64,000 nt of DNA. It comes from Onychostoma macrolepis (lineage: Eukaryota; Chordata; Actinopteri; Cypriniformes; Cyprinidae). The stretch covers positions 33,872,258 to 33,936,257 of the forward strand of contig NC_081163.1 in the NCBI RefSeq assembly GCF_012432095.1, read 5' to 3'. This document shows positions 27,301-35,340 of the stretch, piece after piece (the stretch's first letter is position 1; each line of letters starts with the position of its first letter). The position numbers and the translations under genes are program-made. The notes beneath the pieces are model-generated. The model worked only from the letters and a program-made list of their open reading frames with translations, was not told the DNA's origin and searched no databases.

Positions 27301-30300
27301 AGTTAAACATAAACAAAACACTTATGTGTTTATGAGGGCTCTATTGTACCTGGGCAAATAGTCTCCATGACCTAGCTGACCTTCCTGGCCCCTCCCCCAA
27401 CTCCACACCTCAGTGTAAAGGGAAGGAAGGAGAATTCTGGATTCTGAGGTAGACGTAGTAGTCATGGCACCTACTTCAGCCCGTAAATGGTTGATTCGAT
27501 GACTGCCAGAAGGCGACACTGAAATTCAACAGCGTATTAAAAATTCTCAATAACCACCTAAATAAACTGAATTTCTACAGTCTTAAGTTTTTAAAGGGAG
27601 AGTTCACCACAAAATAATAATTCTGTAATCCTCTACTCACACTCATGTTTTGTTTCCAAACCTAGAGATAGAACCAAACAGGTTTGGTGCCCTCTAACTT
27701 CCATTGTATAGACAAAAACACTTCTCAAATAGTCTTATTTTGTGTTCCAAAGAATAAAGTAAGTGGTAACACTTTATTTGAAGGTGTCCTTGTTACATGT
27801 TACATGTACTTACTATTATAATAACAATAACTTATGCATAATTACATGCAAGTAACCCTAAACCAAACCCTACCCATATGGTAAGTACATGTAGTTAATT
27901 AATATTACTCAGTACTTAAATGTATACTTACACTGTAACAAGGACACCTTAAAATAAAGTGTAACCAAGTAAGTCATACAGGTTTGGAAGAACATGAGGG
28001 TGAGTAAATGATGACACAATGTTCACTTTTGGGTGAACTATCAATTAAAAGTGCACTCTGTAACGTTCTGTCTCGCTGACCAACATGACAGTGGTCTTAG
28101 AACTATGATCAATGTGGATGCAGCATCATGCAAAAGAACAGCTTTCAGTAACCGTCGTAGAAATACCCTGTGTGCAGTCATCCATGATTCATTTCTTCTG
28201 CAAGTGAAAGTGTTTTGCATAAAAGGGGGTTACCAAGACATAAATAGTAGCAAGTTAAAGTACCAAGATAAAGTACATAGTATTTGGCAGGTCATATGTG
28301 ACCCTGGAGTACAAAACCAGTCTTAAGTCGCTGGGGTATATTTGTAGTAATAGCCAAAAATACACTGTATGGGTCAAAATTATCGATTTTTCTTTTATGC
28401 CAAAAATCATTAGGATATTAAGTAAAGATCATGTTCCATGAAGATATTTTGTAAATTTCATACCGTAAATATATCTCAACTTCATTTTTGATTAGTAATA
28501 TGCATTGCTAAGAACTTCATTTGGACGATTTTCTCAATATTTTGATTTTTTTGCACCCTCAGATTTTCAAATAGTTGTATCTCGGTCAAGTATTGTCCTA
28601 TCCTAACAAACCATACATCAATGGAAAGCTTATTTATTGATGTATAAATCTCAGTTTTAAAAAATTGACCCTTATGACTGTTTTTGTGGTCCAGGGTCAC
28701 ATATGTTCTTACCATTGCTCAACAATATGGATGGCAAACTGAAGCCAGTTAACGAAAAATGTACTGCATGGCCACCGAAACACGTACATTCATTTATTTT
28801 GCAAATTTAAATGTTTGTTTTTTTTCTTGCATTTCTACATTGGTTTTGCAAATTCTGTTCATTTCTCACCAGCATAATAATATTCAGTTGGCTAACGCCT
28901 AACTAAAAACAAAAGTCATCTTTTGTGATGATTAGCAAGTGAAAACTTTGGCCGGGCCACTAAAACCTAAACTTTAGAAGAAACCAACTTATTGTTGCGT
29001 CCTGATTGGTTGATTGAGACAATGCACTGATGTAGAATAAATGAAATATTATAGCCTCTGATTAAACATTTTATAAAATAAAATGGGGTTCACAATACCT
29101 GGAGAGAAGCCAGGTAAAGACCCTCTGCGATTACGTGCTTCAGCGTCCTCTAACGTGATGTCAGTCAGACTGGTGCTCTTCTTGCCTTGAAGAGGATCTG
29201 CTGGACAGAAGTCCATTCCAGCTGCCTCTCCTTCCCCCAAACAGGACTCAAATAAACATCCATTGCTAATCACGAGGTCACTGATGCAAACGCCTCCATC
29301 CACACTTGAGTGCTGTGAAGAATCATCAGAAGTGGAATCCAGTGTTGGTATTAAATGGAGAGAGTGTTTCCGGTCTGTGACAGTATCTGATGCACAGCGT
29401 TGTCTGTATCTTATATCAGTTCCACTCAGTGCTGGTGAAGAGGGACGTAGTGTAAGCTCATCACTTTGGTCTGATCGGAAAGGACATGTAAGTGACGCCT
29501 GACGGCTCGGAGGATGGGAACCTCCCAACGAGGCGACCTCGGCCTGCTCAGCGAGGGTCTGCTCCAAAATTCTTTTGAGGTAGTCTGTCAGAGCTTGCTC
29601 ATCAGGGTAGGGATTGCTTTTGGTTCGTCGTAGACGTGCATGTCCGGTTTCGGATAAAGCAGGGACTGGTTGAGCCTCCTGGCTTGTTGTATTTTGCTGA
29701 GATCCGACTGAAAAACGTGGGTATTCGCAGATGTTCTTCAAGCTCAACGGGGATTCTTCGAAGTGGGCTGAGGAGTTTTTGCTTTGTGGTGTCTGAGCTG
29801 GAGAACTCTGTCCTGACCTTCGGCCTTCTTTAGAATCAGTCAGTTCCACTCCAAGTGGGCAGTAATGATCATCAGAGATAATAACATGGTCATCCTTGTC
29901 AGTCATGGTGTAACGGCTCTGCTTACACTGCCCACATCTATCCCGAGCTTGCTGACTGTCCTCTGGGGGAGAAAGAATCTGAACCAGAGCCAGGCTGTGA
30001 AACCCACCACAAGCGATCTGAACCACGTATCTTCCCACAAGATGCTCCACCTTCTGGGGTTTCCATACCGGGAATATATTGGTGACTAGTCCCAGCTGGC
30101 AGCCACTACCCCACGCCCACACCTCATGCTTTCTTGACAGGGCCAGAGTGTGCTGTGCTCCACAGGCCACATTCAGGACTCGGACCAGTTGCGGAGGATG
30201 GATCTCGCCATCCACCACATTAACAGGAGTGGGACTGGGTACCTGGTCCATTCCAGAGACGCCACACTGCCCATGAGAGTTCTCCCCCCACATGTGGACG

Positions 30301-30808
30301 AGGCCATCCTCCGTTACAGCAGAACAGTGATAGCTGCCCGCTGACACATAGATCACACGCTGACCACTCAGGGCGCTCTCTATAACAGGGCCGGCAGGCT
30401 GAGATTCGACTCGTTTCCACGGCTGCTCGCCAAAACTATACACATGCCCATCTGAGAGAGAAACATGTTTGACAATTACACAATACTGTCCAAGAGACCA
30501 GTCTTTTTATTTCTATTTATTAGGCATAAGTTTTTACGCATACATTTTTCTCATATCATGAGAAATCTAATTGTACTTTGTTTTATTTTAAATACAATTC
30601 AATGAAATGAAAACATACTCTAATAAAACTCCTAAAAATTTATTACCGAATCTTAAAAGCGTGTTCATTGCAACCAAGCAGAATAAATGGTTATGCGCAA
30701 CTTTTTTTTATATCAGCTGCCAAAAATATTAATCACTGCCCACATGTATTGGTCTATTCACTGTTCAGGAATTGGTAAGGTAATAAGGTGGAAGAAGGAT
30801 TGGTACTA

Positions 30809-30870
<62 letters not shown>

Positions 30871-32044
30871 TAAATTAGATTAAAAAAAAAGCAGATTAAA
30901 AAAACAACCTATTTAAGGGGTCAAAGAAAGGGTGAAACACAGCCATCAACTAATATAGGAATAAATTAAGTTAAAAAAATATAAAAGATCATTTTTATCC
31001 AATGACGTATGAATTACACACACCTTGCAGAATCTGTAAGCTTTAAAAAAAGATACACTGTAAAAAGTGACAAGTTGACAACTTAAAAAAAATGAGGAAA
31101 CCCGTTGCCTTAAAGTTATTAAGTAAATAATAATTTAAAAAATAAGTTAAGTGAATTGTCAAGTTAACAACTTTTTTTTATTATTATTATTTAATTAATA
31201 ATTTAATAATTATTAATTAATATTTAATTAATAATTTTAAGGCAACGGGTTTCCTAAAAATTTTTTAAGTTAAGTCAACTTATCACTTTTTACAGTGTAT
31301 GTACATTTTTCTTATTCTGTTTAAAGATCATATTTTTAATACTTTCAGAAGCTAAACAAGATACTTGCATGTTTCCTAAAAGACAAAATAAGAAAAATTA
31401 CCCTGATCGTCAACTTCAGAAACATTTCTCTTGCCTCAAATTACTTTCTTGAGCATCAATGAATGTCCGAAGCTTTTGCGACTGTTGTGTTATGAGTGCC
31501 TCAATTGTCCTCATGGTGAAAAGATGGATCTCAAAATCATACAGTACTAATAAAAACATGCAATTTTTATGATCCGTCTGATTTTTTTATTTTTGTTTTT
31601 TAAATCCCAGATTTGCCAGATTCTGCAAGGTGCATGTAAACTCTCGACTACAACAGTATGCAATTGAATTATGATGAGGTCATTTCATCTTCATTTCATT
31701 CTTCATTCTGACCTTCTGTCAGCAGAAGTCCATGTAAAGTCCCCAGTGCAGCATGAAGCACTGGCCTGGACAGCAGCAGTCTCTCTGGGGTCACCCTGCA
31801 GAAATAGCCCTGCCAGCTGTAGAGCACACCTTTATCTCTAGAGCCCTCCTCTTGTCTAGAGCTGGAACAAACACATTCATTCTTCAATGTGCATGAACAA
31901 CTGATGCAAAGAGCTGGGTACGCATTCTCCAAATGGACGGGGAAATAACAGCTTGCCGGTTTGTAACGAGACAGAAAGCACTTTCAAATAGTAACACATT
32001 ACAATAGAAATAAGTACATACCTGCTCTGTTCCTCCATCAGCAT
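6105..32044 (-). CDS. als2: alsin, Rab5/Rac guanine nucleotide exchange factor (complete, 33 coding exons)
   Basis: Alsin activates Rab5 through its VPS9 domain and binds Rac1, acting on endosomes and macropinosomes; this is known from the mammalian protein. My hand-built exons, in transcript order, are 32044-32022, 31861-31713, 30451-29099, 27518-27350, 27242-27146, 26330-26253, 26170-25982, 24753-24582, 24473-24284, 24199-24134, 23641-23479, 23396-23265, 18845-18717, 18607-18584, 16451-16381, 16227-16161, 16079-15880, 15642-15577, 13507-13409, 13272-13105, 13024-12913, 12772-12695, 12576-12449, 12369-12205, 11058-10941, 9720-9563, 9276-9160, 8591-8415, 7088-7043, 6956-6895, 6799-6650, 6542-6446 and 6143-6105. 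All introns are GT-AG, and lengths total 5052 nt with phase kept throughout. The protein is 1683 aa against about 1657 in human. The weakest junction is the donor after 25982 (GTTCGT). No frameshift or internal stop was seen. Whether this is one of two teleost duplicates cannot be told here. Confidence 0.95.
7778..8032. mobile_element. hAT-like MITE with exact 8-bp target duplication
   Basis: Termini AGTAACACTTTA and TAAAGTGTTACT are flanked by identical GAATACTC at 7770-7777 and 8033-8040. It is 255 bp, noncoding, and sits in als2 intron 28. An 8-bp duplication is the hAT hallmark. Confidence 0.75.
8640..8995. repeat. fragment of the TTCAAAAGTTTGGG-family MITE
   Basis: Contains the family body (TTCATCAAAAATCCTGAAAA, ATGTGACACTGAAGACTG) but neither end is clear. 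It lies just upstream (transcript sense) of als2 exon 28. An (ATA)n tract is at 8831-8849. Confidence 0.6.
9972..10763. mobile_element. TTAA-flanked foldback element in als2 intron 25
   Basis: Arms 9976-10275 and about 10511-10759 are near-perfect inverted copies, starting AGGATAGTTCACCCAAAAAT and ending in its complement, with TTAA at 9972 and 10760. The central part holds a (TA)n-rich loop and an exon-like segment (10440-10510). Ends match the abundant AAGGGATAGTTCACCC fish family. Confidence 0.75.
11170..12095. mobile_element. MITE with TTCTTAAAGATTCTAAG-like ends in als2 intron 24
   Basis: The left part (GGCCCATATTCTTAAAG ... AGCTCCTAATTT) pairs with the right part (ACTAGGAGCAACTCTTAGC ... 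TTTTCATGAAACCC). It resembles fish PIF/Harbinger-type non-autonomous elements. The interior holds a short GA/CA microsatellite (11491-11526) and a T-tract. Exact borders are uncertain. Confidence 0.55.
12158..12188. repeat. (GT)n microsatellite beside als2 exon 24
   Basis: About 15 GT units on the plus strand, which read (CA)n in the als2 transcript. The tract begins about 16 nt into intron 24, just after the exon 24 donor at 12204. Confidence 0.95.
12449..16079 (-). CDS. als2: als2 exons 17-23: MORN repeats (residues about 1025-1308)
   Basis: MORN motifs are short YxGxWxxGxxHGxG units that promote alsin self-association and membrane or VPS9 function. Visible units are ATYEGRWLSGKPHGKGTLKW, VYCGTFKNGLEDGFG, RYQGHWKEGKIHGFGTFWY, EVYEGSFRDNLCHGHGML, FVGQWVQGKRTGYGV, YMGMWLDDQRHGVGVV, LYYEGNFCNNKMMGNG, VFEGEFSEDWTLCGKG and LDGVFDGHWGAGLRVAG. 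They span exon 17 (16079-15880), 18, 19, 20 (13272-13105), 21, 22 and 23 (12576-12449). The Arg/Ser-rich stretch before the first unit in exon 17 links PH to MORN. Confidence 0.92.
13551..15078 (+). mobile_element. MITE copy 2, GTGACCCTGGACC family, interrupted by a second element
   Basis: The left part is 13551-13870 and the right part 14984-15078, ending GTGGTCCAGGGTCACAT. The family continuity ...CCTAACAAAC / CATACATCAATGG is broken by the 13871-14983 insertion. Located in als2 intron 18. Confidence 0.8.
13871..14983. mobile_element. 1.1-kb DNA transposon with CAGGGCTCGCAAAAT ends, nested in a MITE
   Basis: Termini CAGGGCTCGCAAAAT and ATTTTGCGAGCCCTG are exact inverses. The 5-bp CAAAC is duplicated at 13866-13870 and 14984-14988. 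Subterminal motifs GTCGGGCTACCAAAAT and CGGGCTACCAAAATC also pair imperfectly. No transposase ORF. End type suggests a hAT-related group with 5-bp duplications, but class is inferred. Confidence 0.7.
15085..15480. repeat. fragment of the TTCAAAAGTTTGGG-family MITE
   Basis: Internal family sequence (CATCAAGGCTGCATTTATTT, TCACATGATCCTTC, GGTGCTCAGGAGAC) in als2 intron 18, next to exon 18. Ends are not preserved. Confidence 0.55.
16161..24753 (-). CDS. als2: als2 exons 8-16: DH and PH domains (residues about 687-1024)
   Basis: Exons 8-12 cover the Dbl-homology helices: FIASVHELASAERKFFCTL (exon 8), LLFQELAGSFSKLCHLTG (exon 9), NLLVMGGFQSLLKPS (exon 10), LLLKLAHCFEV (exon 11) and WIQNGCSKYEALARLVSKQ (exon 12). 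Exons 13-16 cover the pleckstrin-homology part: RRLVCESSNKALTLQNAGRF, WFILFSDVLVHAQ, FSSHYVYPLATLWVEPIS and HGLKLTTPEENFVVLAASP. In mammals this cassette gives Rac-linked activity. Intron 12 (18846-23264) is the largest in this part and is almost filled by nested transposons. Exon 14 is a 24-nt microexon, described separately. Confidence 0.92.
17179..17402. mobile_element. MITE with CCGGTTTCACAGACA ends and 9-bp duplication
   Basis: The ends CCGGTTTCACAGACAAGGCT and GTCTGTGAAACCGG are inverted. CATAGACAT occurs on both sides (17170-17178 and 17403-17411). A 9-bp duplication fits Mutator-like elements. In als2 intron 14. Confidence 0.65.
17649..17742. repeat. (CACTAA)n hexamer array, about 15 units
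   Basis: A regular array in als2 intron 14. The complementary strand reads TTAGTG repeats, one base different from the vertebrate telomere unit TTAGGG. It follows a short CACGCACACA run and the dispersed-repeat motif CTATCCTTGTGGGGACATGG. Confidence 0.95.
18584..18607 (-). CDS. als2: als2 exon 14: candidate 24-nt in-frame microexon (GTIPSKKL)
   Basis: Between exon 13 (ending ...LVHAQ) and exon 15 (starting FSSHYVYP) a 24-nt segment reads GTIPSKKL. It is bounded by a TTCATTCATTCAG acceptor and a GTGAGT donor. It is phase 0 on both sides, so inclusion or skipping keeps the frame. It falls in an early loop of the PH domain. As I recall the human protein, residues equivalent to exons 13 and 15 are directly adjacent, so this would be fish-specific or alternatively spliced. 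A T-homopolymer lies about 20 nt upstream of the acceptor on the transcript strand. Sequence signals are good, but no expression evidence is available. Confidence 0.65.
19621..20910. mobile_element. TTCAAAAGTTTGGG-family MITE, split by a foldback
   Basis: The left end (AAAAGTTCGGGGTCAGTAAG) is at 19631 and the right end (CCCCAAACTTTTGAACGG) at 20885-20902. The middle is displaced by the 19968-20750 element. Located in als2 intron 12. Confidence 0.7.
19968..20750. mobile_element. 783-bp foldback element with TA duplication
   Basis: Termini CACTGCGTGCAGAATTATTA and TAATAATTCTGCACACAGTG are flanked by TA. Almost the whole element is a palindrome with arms of about 350 bp (for example GGGCAGCGAAATGCTCATTG at 20300 against its complement at 20455) and a loop near 20360. 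Noncoding. TA target points to the Tc1/mariner group. Confidence 0.8.
21114..23095. mobile_element. CAGGGTTCCCAC-ended element nested in intron 12
   Basis: Termini CAGGGTTCCCAC and GTGGGAACCCTG are inverse, with TTAAAA on both sides (21108-21113, 23096-23101). Subterminal TCAAGGACTTTCAAGGACTT is mirrored at the right end. It contains a half copy (22226-22702) of the 19968 foldback and a CTAGCGCTTTTCTGGGTACT repeat piece (21555-21640). hAT-like by its ends. No intact ORF. Confidence 0.7.
22226..22702. repeat. diverged half copy of the 19968-20750 foldback
   Basis: Shares the loop and right arm (GGTGGTGCTGGAGACTAAAT, ACCCAATGAGCATTTCGCTG, CTAATAATTATGCACGCACTG) but lacks the left arm. Noticeably more diverged than the other copy. 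Confidence 0.7.
23708..24112 (-). mobile_element. MITE, GTGACCCTGGACC family, copy 3
   Basis: Begins GTGACCCTGGACCACAAAAC and ends GCTCCAGGGTCACAT in als2 intron 10. Reverse orientation relative to copies at 25393 and 28297. Same body as copy 1. Confidence 0.8.
25393..25833 (+). mobile_element. MITE, GTGACCCTGGACC family, copy 4
   Basis: Full-length copy with both termini (GTGACCCTGGACCACAAAAC, GTGGTCCAGGGTCACAT) in als2 intron 7. The ORFs across it are accidental. Confidence 0.85.
25982..32044 (-). CDS. als2: als2 exons 1-7: RCC1-like domain (residues 1-686)
   Basis: These exons encode the N-terminal RCC1-like propeller. Recognisable repeat pieces are VYSFGEQPW, HMWGENSHGQCG, VACGAQHTLAL, VWAWGSGCQLGL and IACGGFHSLAL in exon 3, then VWSWGRGQEGQLGHGDYLP (exon 4), ITAGANHSLALTAQ (exon 5), VYSWGSDKFGQLGRINAP (exon 6) and DVAAGQTHTLLLADG (exon 7). 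Exon 3 (30451-29099, 1353 nt) also carries a long low-complexity Ser/Pro/Gln-rich insertion, about residues 210-515, which splits the propeller as in human alsin. The start was chosen because exon 2 reads straight into the conserved YSWQGYFCRVTPERLLL stretch and the ATG at 32044 has A at -3. A second in-frame ATG lies at 32038. Confidence 0.93.
27594..28050. mobile_element. AGTTCACC-type MITE interrupted by a hAT-like MITE
   Basis: The left part (AAAGGGAGAGTTCACCAC to 27764) and right part (27967 to TTTTGGGTGAACTATCAATT) are inverted arms. The interruption at 27765-27966 is a separate insertion. In als2 intron 3. Confidence 0.65.
27765..27966. mobile_element. 202-bp hAT-like MITE with exact 8-bp duplication
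   Basis: Termini GGTAACACTTTATTTGAAGG and TAAAATAAAGTGTAACC. The sequence AAGTAAGT flanks it on both sides (27757-27764, 27967-27974). Noncoding. Confidence 0.8.
28297..28703 (+). mobile_element. MITE, GTGACCCTGGACC family, copy 5
   Basis: Both termini are present (GTGACCCTGGAGTACAAAAC and GTGGTCCAGGGTCACAT) in als2 intron 3. A short stretch (CAACTTTAAAGG in other copies) is missing at about 28526. Confidence 0.8.
30809..30870. repeat. (ATAG)n microsatellite
   Basis: About 15 tetranucleotide units in als2 intron 2. Confidence 0.95.
31056..31297. mobile_element. CACTGTAAAAA foldback MITE in als2 intron 2
   Basis: Ends CACTGTAAAAAGTG and CACTTTTTACAGTG are flanked by TA. Inner arms with CCCGTTGCCTTAAA and TTTAAGGCAACGGG pair. 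Same family as 3790-3971. Confidence 0.75.
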
Positions 32045-32085
32045 GATTTAATCCATTTCAGACGGTTTGACTGCCACTCCAGCAT
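32022..32085 (-). other. als2: als2 start-codon exon with 5' UTR
   Basis: A splice acceptor (CATTTAG) ends at 32086, giving 41 nt of 5' UTR before the ATG at 32044 and 23 coding nt before the GTATGT donor. The exon starts with ATG, which opens a 15-codon upstream ORF (32085-32038). Its TGA overlaps the second in-frame Met codon as TGATG. Confidence 0.65.
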
Positions 32086-32290
32086 CTAAATGACATAAAA
32101 TAATGATTTAAAACGGACCTCACAAGCGAAAGTATCTGACACACGCCCTTACTCGCACTTACAAGCACTTCTGACCCATTAAAACCGCACGTGAGAGTAA
32201 ACAGAAAGTAGTTCGGTTAAGTTCAATAAGCGTATTTACAAAACCGTGCACGTTGTTTTTAGTGAAACGTAACATCCCACAGAAGCTTAC

Positions 32291-32400
32291 GGGAGGATGG
32301 CTGTCCGGTTTTGATATAATACGCCAAAGCTCGCGCTTCAACTTGACAGTAAGTTTGTTTGGGAACGACGGAAAGCGCGGAGGATCACAATACTCTGATT
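32291..32400 (-). promoter_or_regulatory. als2: candidate als2 noncoding first exon and promoter region
   Basis: A donor GTAAGC sits at 32290-32285, and the preceding 100 bases (minus strand) are locally richer in C, G and CpG than the surrounding AT-rich sequence. Splicing from here to the acceptor at 32086 would remove a 205-nt intron. No clear TATA box was seen. The transcription start is not visible from sequence alone. Confidence 0.4.
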
Positions 32401-34779
32401 GTTCAGATTTAGGTAACGCGGATGTCGTCTGAAAATCATCTAATACTTTATTATTTAGATTTCTTTAACCCTGGAGATGAATGTATAATCAGGAAACCGT
32501 GAAACTTGTTTGATTAAATTTAAATAAAGGTTAAATGCAGCTGTTACTGCGAATAAGATGCTCATTTGAGCTGCACATTGTTTTGATCACCATTTTAATT
32601 GTATTTTTGTGTTTATTTAAATTTGTGTGTGTTGGTATTTTGGCAATCTAAAGTATTATTTCGAGCAACCCAACCAGTAAAATTGCTTTCAAATTGCAAT
32701 TGGTATAATTTATAATAAATAATGTGTCATTTATATGTAACATAGTGTGTATGTTCTACTAAAACATTAAAGAAAATCATAAATGTATATGTGATCTATA
32801 TGTGATCATGTAAATGTAGTTTACAAACAATTTGCGTTTGTTTGAGACATATGAAACACATTCTAATAGTATTTACCGTTTAATCATTCAGCATTTACGC
32901 CTGTATATTCAGAAAAAAAATTTTATTAAATTTTTTTATTGTTTGTTGAACGTTTGCATATGTGTGTTTTTGTTGAGCATCATATTTGATACATCAGTCT
33001 TTTATGGCTCATTAATATAGTGAGAATATGAAAAAAAACAAGTTCTTAAAAATTTCTATCAGTATAAAAGTTATTCTTACATTTACTTTGTAAACAAACA
33101 GTTTTCACAGTAAAAGCACATGTACAATGACCTGAAAGGAGGACGACAAATCAGACAAATCAAAAGGGACATAGCTGCTTGTGTGCAACAGGTTTTTCAG
33201 CAAAGTTTGGATCCAGTCGATAATTTGGAGGCCTTAGACATTTGCATATCATATATGCTACAGTAGGCCTTTTCTCCATCCTCCTGCATCTACATGCATA
33301 ACATTCTCCGCATTCTAACCATTTCTGAGGCCCTGTGTGGTTTAACATTCTACTGTCCATCAAAGAGACCCCGTGCTTAAGAGCCATTAATTACGACTCA
33401 GCAATAGTGCAGACTCATGTGTCACTCTGAATCATACAAATACTAAGAGGATCAAAAGCATGATATGATAAAATGAGAAAGTGTGAAACTTCTTGTCATC
33501 ATGGTGACTGTTTTTTTGGGGGGGTTTTTTTGCAGGAAAATGCAATGTGTTGCACTAACCAGCAGGGGGCACAACACTACTAGTACATTCATTTTAGCTG
33601 GAATCTCTTTCACTCAAAGTTTACCATGAACTATCCTGTAATGGTTTCATGGCTAATAAAGTTAGTGATTTGGCTGGTCAAAGGCGTAGCACCTCGCTTG
33701 AAATGGTGAGATGGTACTCCTCACATAACGCTAAAACCTACCTTATGTCATGACTTCCAAATGACCTCAGTTTTTTTGCTCAACAAACCAAAACAACAGC
33801 AACAAAAACCGAAACAATCTGTCTGACAGAACAAGACTCAGACAACCGCACTCTAAAAAACCATAATGTCACATAAAGGTTGGCTTGGAGGAAGAAAAAA
33901 AGGTCAACAGCAAGTAACATAAAATAGAAAACAGTAAAAACGACTTGGGTTTGGGGAGGAGAAACCACGAGCAGTAAAAAAGCCAGCGAAGGATTGGCAG
34001 GTATAAGATATCTCTGCAGGACACCCGCAGGAGCCCAGAGTCTCACACGCACACCCTCCACATCTCCTCCCCGAAGCTCTCGTTCGTGATCTCAGCTTGT
34101 TTTCGCTTTTAGTGTTTTCTATATAAAACACACAACTTTGCCCTGTGGAACTTGGCCCTACATTTTAGTATGTGTGGTCATAAACACTAACACGGAATGG
34201 TGGGAGAGGAAAGGGGTGTGTGTGTGTGTGTGTGAGAGCGAGGGTTTGTAGGCTTCACGACACATCTGTCCTGCTTCTGTAAGTGGACCCATCAGGCCGT
34301 GCAGACTCAAGCATGTGTAATGGTCACCTTGTCTGTTTAGACCAATTAGTTAAGTCCGTCTGTCACTCTCAGCATGTGTCAGGCCTCGCTCGACCTCTGC
34401 ATCTGTTCTCTTTCATGCTGTGGAGATACGGGGGGGTTCAGCACTGATTTAATAGACAAGCATTAGATGGGAAGTTTAGGAATGTTTCACACCCATTGCC
34501 AAGCATTTCTACACAAGTCATTTATAAAACCCCTTTACATATAATTAGAACCTTCCTGAGTAAGTTCACCGCTGCGATGATGATGATGATAAGGATAAGG
34601 ATAAACAGCATAGGCCTACTGTAAAAAAGATTAATTGTTTCAATTAATATTCGTATTATGCTCTCCAGTAATGATAATAATAAAAACAACTGAGAAACAA
34701 AACTAAGACTTATTTTCAGGGAATATACTGCCGGTGATAAATTTGGAATAATAATAAGTGTTAATGATCACCGAGGCAT
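32401..34779. other. intergenic, no gene seen
   Basis: AT-rich sequence upstream of als2. It includes a CTCF-like core CCAGCAGGGGGCAC at 33559-33572 and an octamer ATTTGCAT near 33239. ORFs here have no recognisable similarity, codon pattern or paired splice sites. Confidence 0.5.
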
Positions 34780-35170
34780 CATTTATTAAATAAAAATACA
34801 GTAAAAACAGTAATATTATTCCAATTTAAAATAACTGTTAGAAGATGTCAGAATGATTTCTGAAGGATCGTGTGACACTGAAGACTGCACTGTAAAAAAA
34901 AAAAAAAAGTTGAGCGAACTTAAAAAAATTTTTTTTACCAGCTTCAGCAGATTTTTGAGTTTGCTCAACTTATTTTTGTGGGAGATTCTCAAATTTTGTT
35001 GTATAAACTTAAAATGAACAAGTTGAGAAAACTCAAAAATCTGCTGAAGCTGGTTGCCTTAAAATTTTAAGTTGGCTCAACTTTTTTTTTGTGGAGTAAC
35101 GGCTGCTGAAAATTCAGTTTTGCCATCACAGGAATAAACTACATTTTAAGTATTTTCAAATAGAAAACAG

Positions 35171-35230
<60 letters not shown>

Positions 35231-35340
35231 TTATTTATTTTCTACATTTTTCACTGTTTTATTACTGATTTAGAACTGTTTGTATTTTTGAATAAATGCA
35301 GCCTTTATGAGCATAAGAGGCTTTTTCAAAAACATTTAAA
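34780..35340. mobile_element. TTCAAAAGTTTGGG-family MITE remnant with nested CACTGTAAAA MITE
   Basis: Family body (GTGTGACACTGAAGACTG, GCTGAAAATTCAG) is split by 34888-35093, a CACTGTAAAA element whose two arms repeat CTTCAGCAGATTTTTGAGTT and its complement. A (TA)n run follows. Confidence 0.6.
35172..35226. repeat. (TA)n microsatellite
   Basis: About 27 TA units inside the MITE remnant. Confidence 0.95.

Noticed and set aside
29263..30420. Several plus- and minus-strand ORFs of 60-80 codons overlapping als2 exon 3
   Set aside because: They are other-frame shadows of the 1353-nt coding exon, with no family resemblance.
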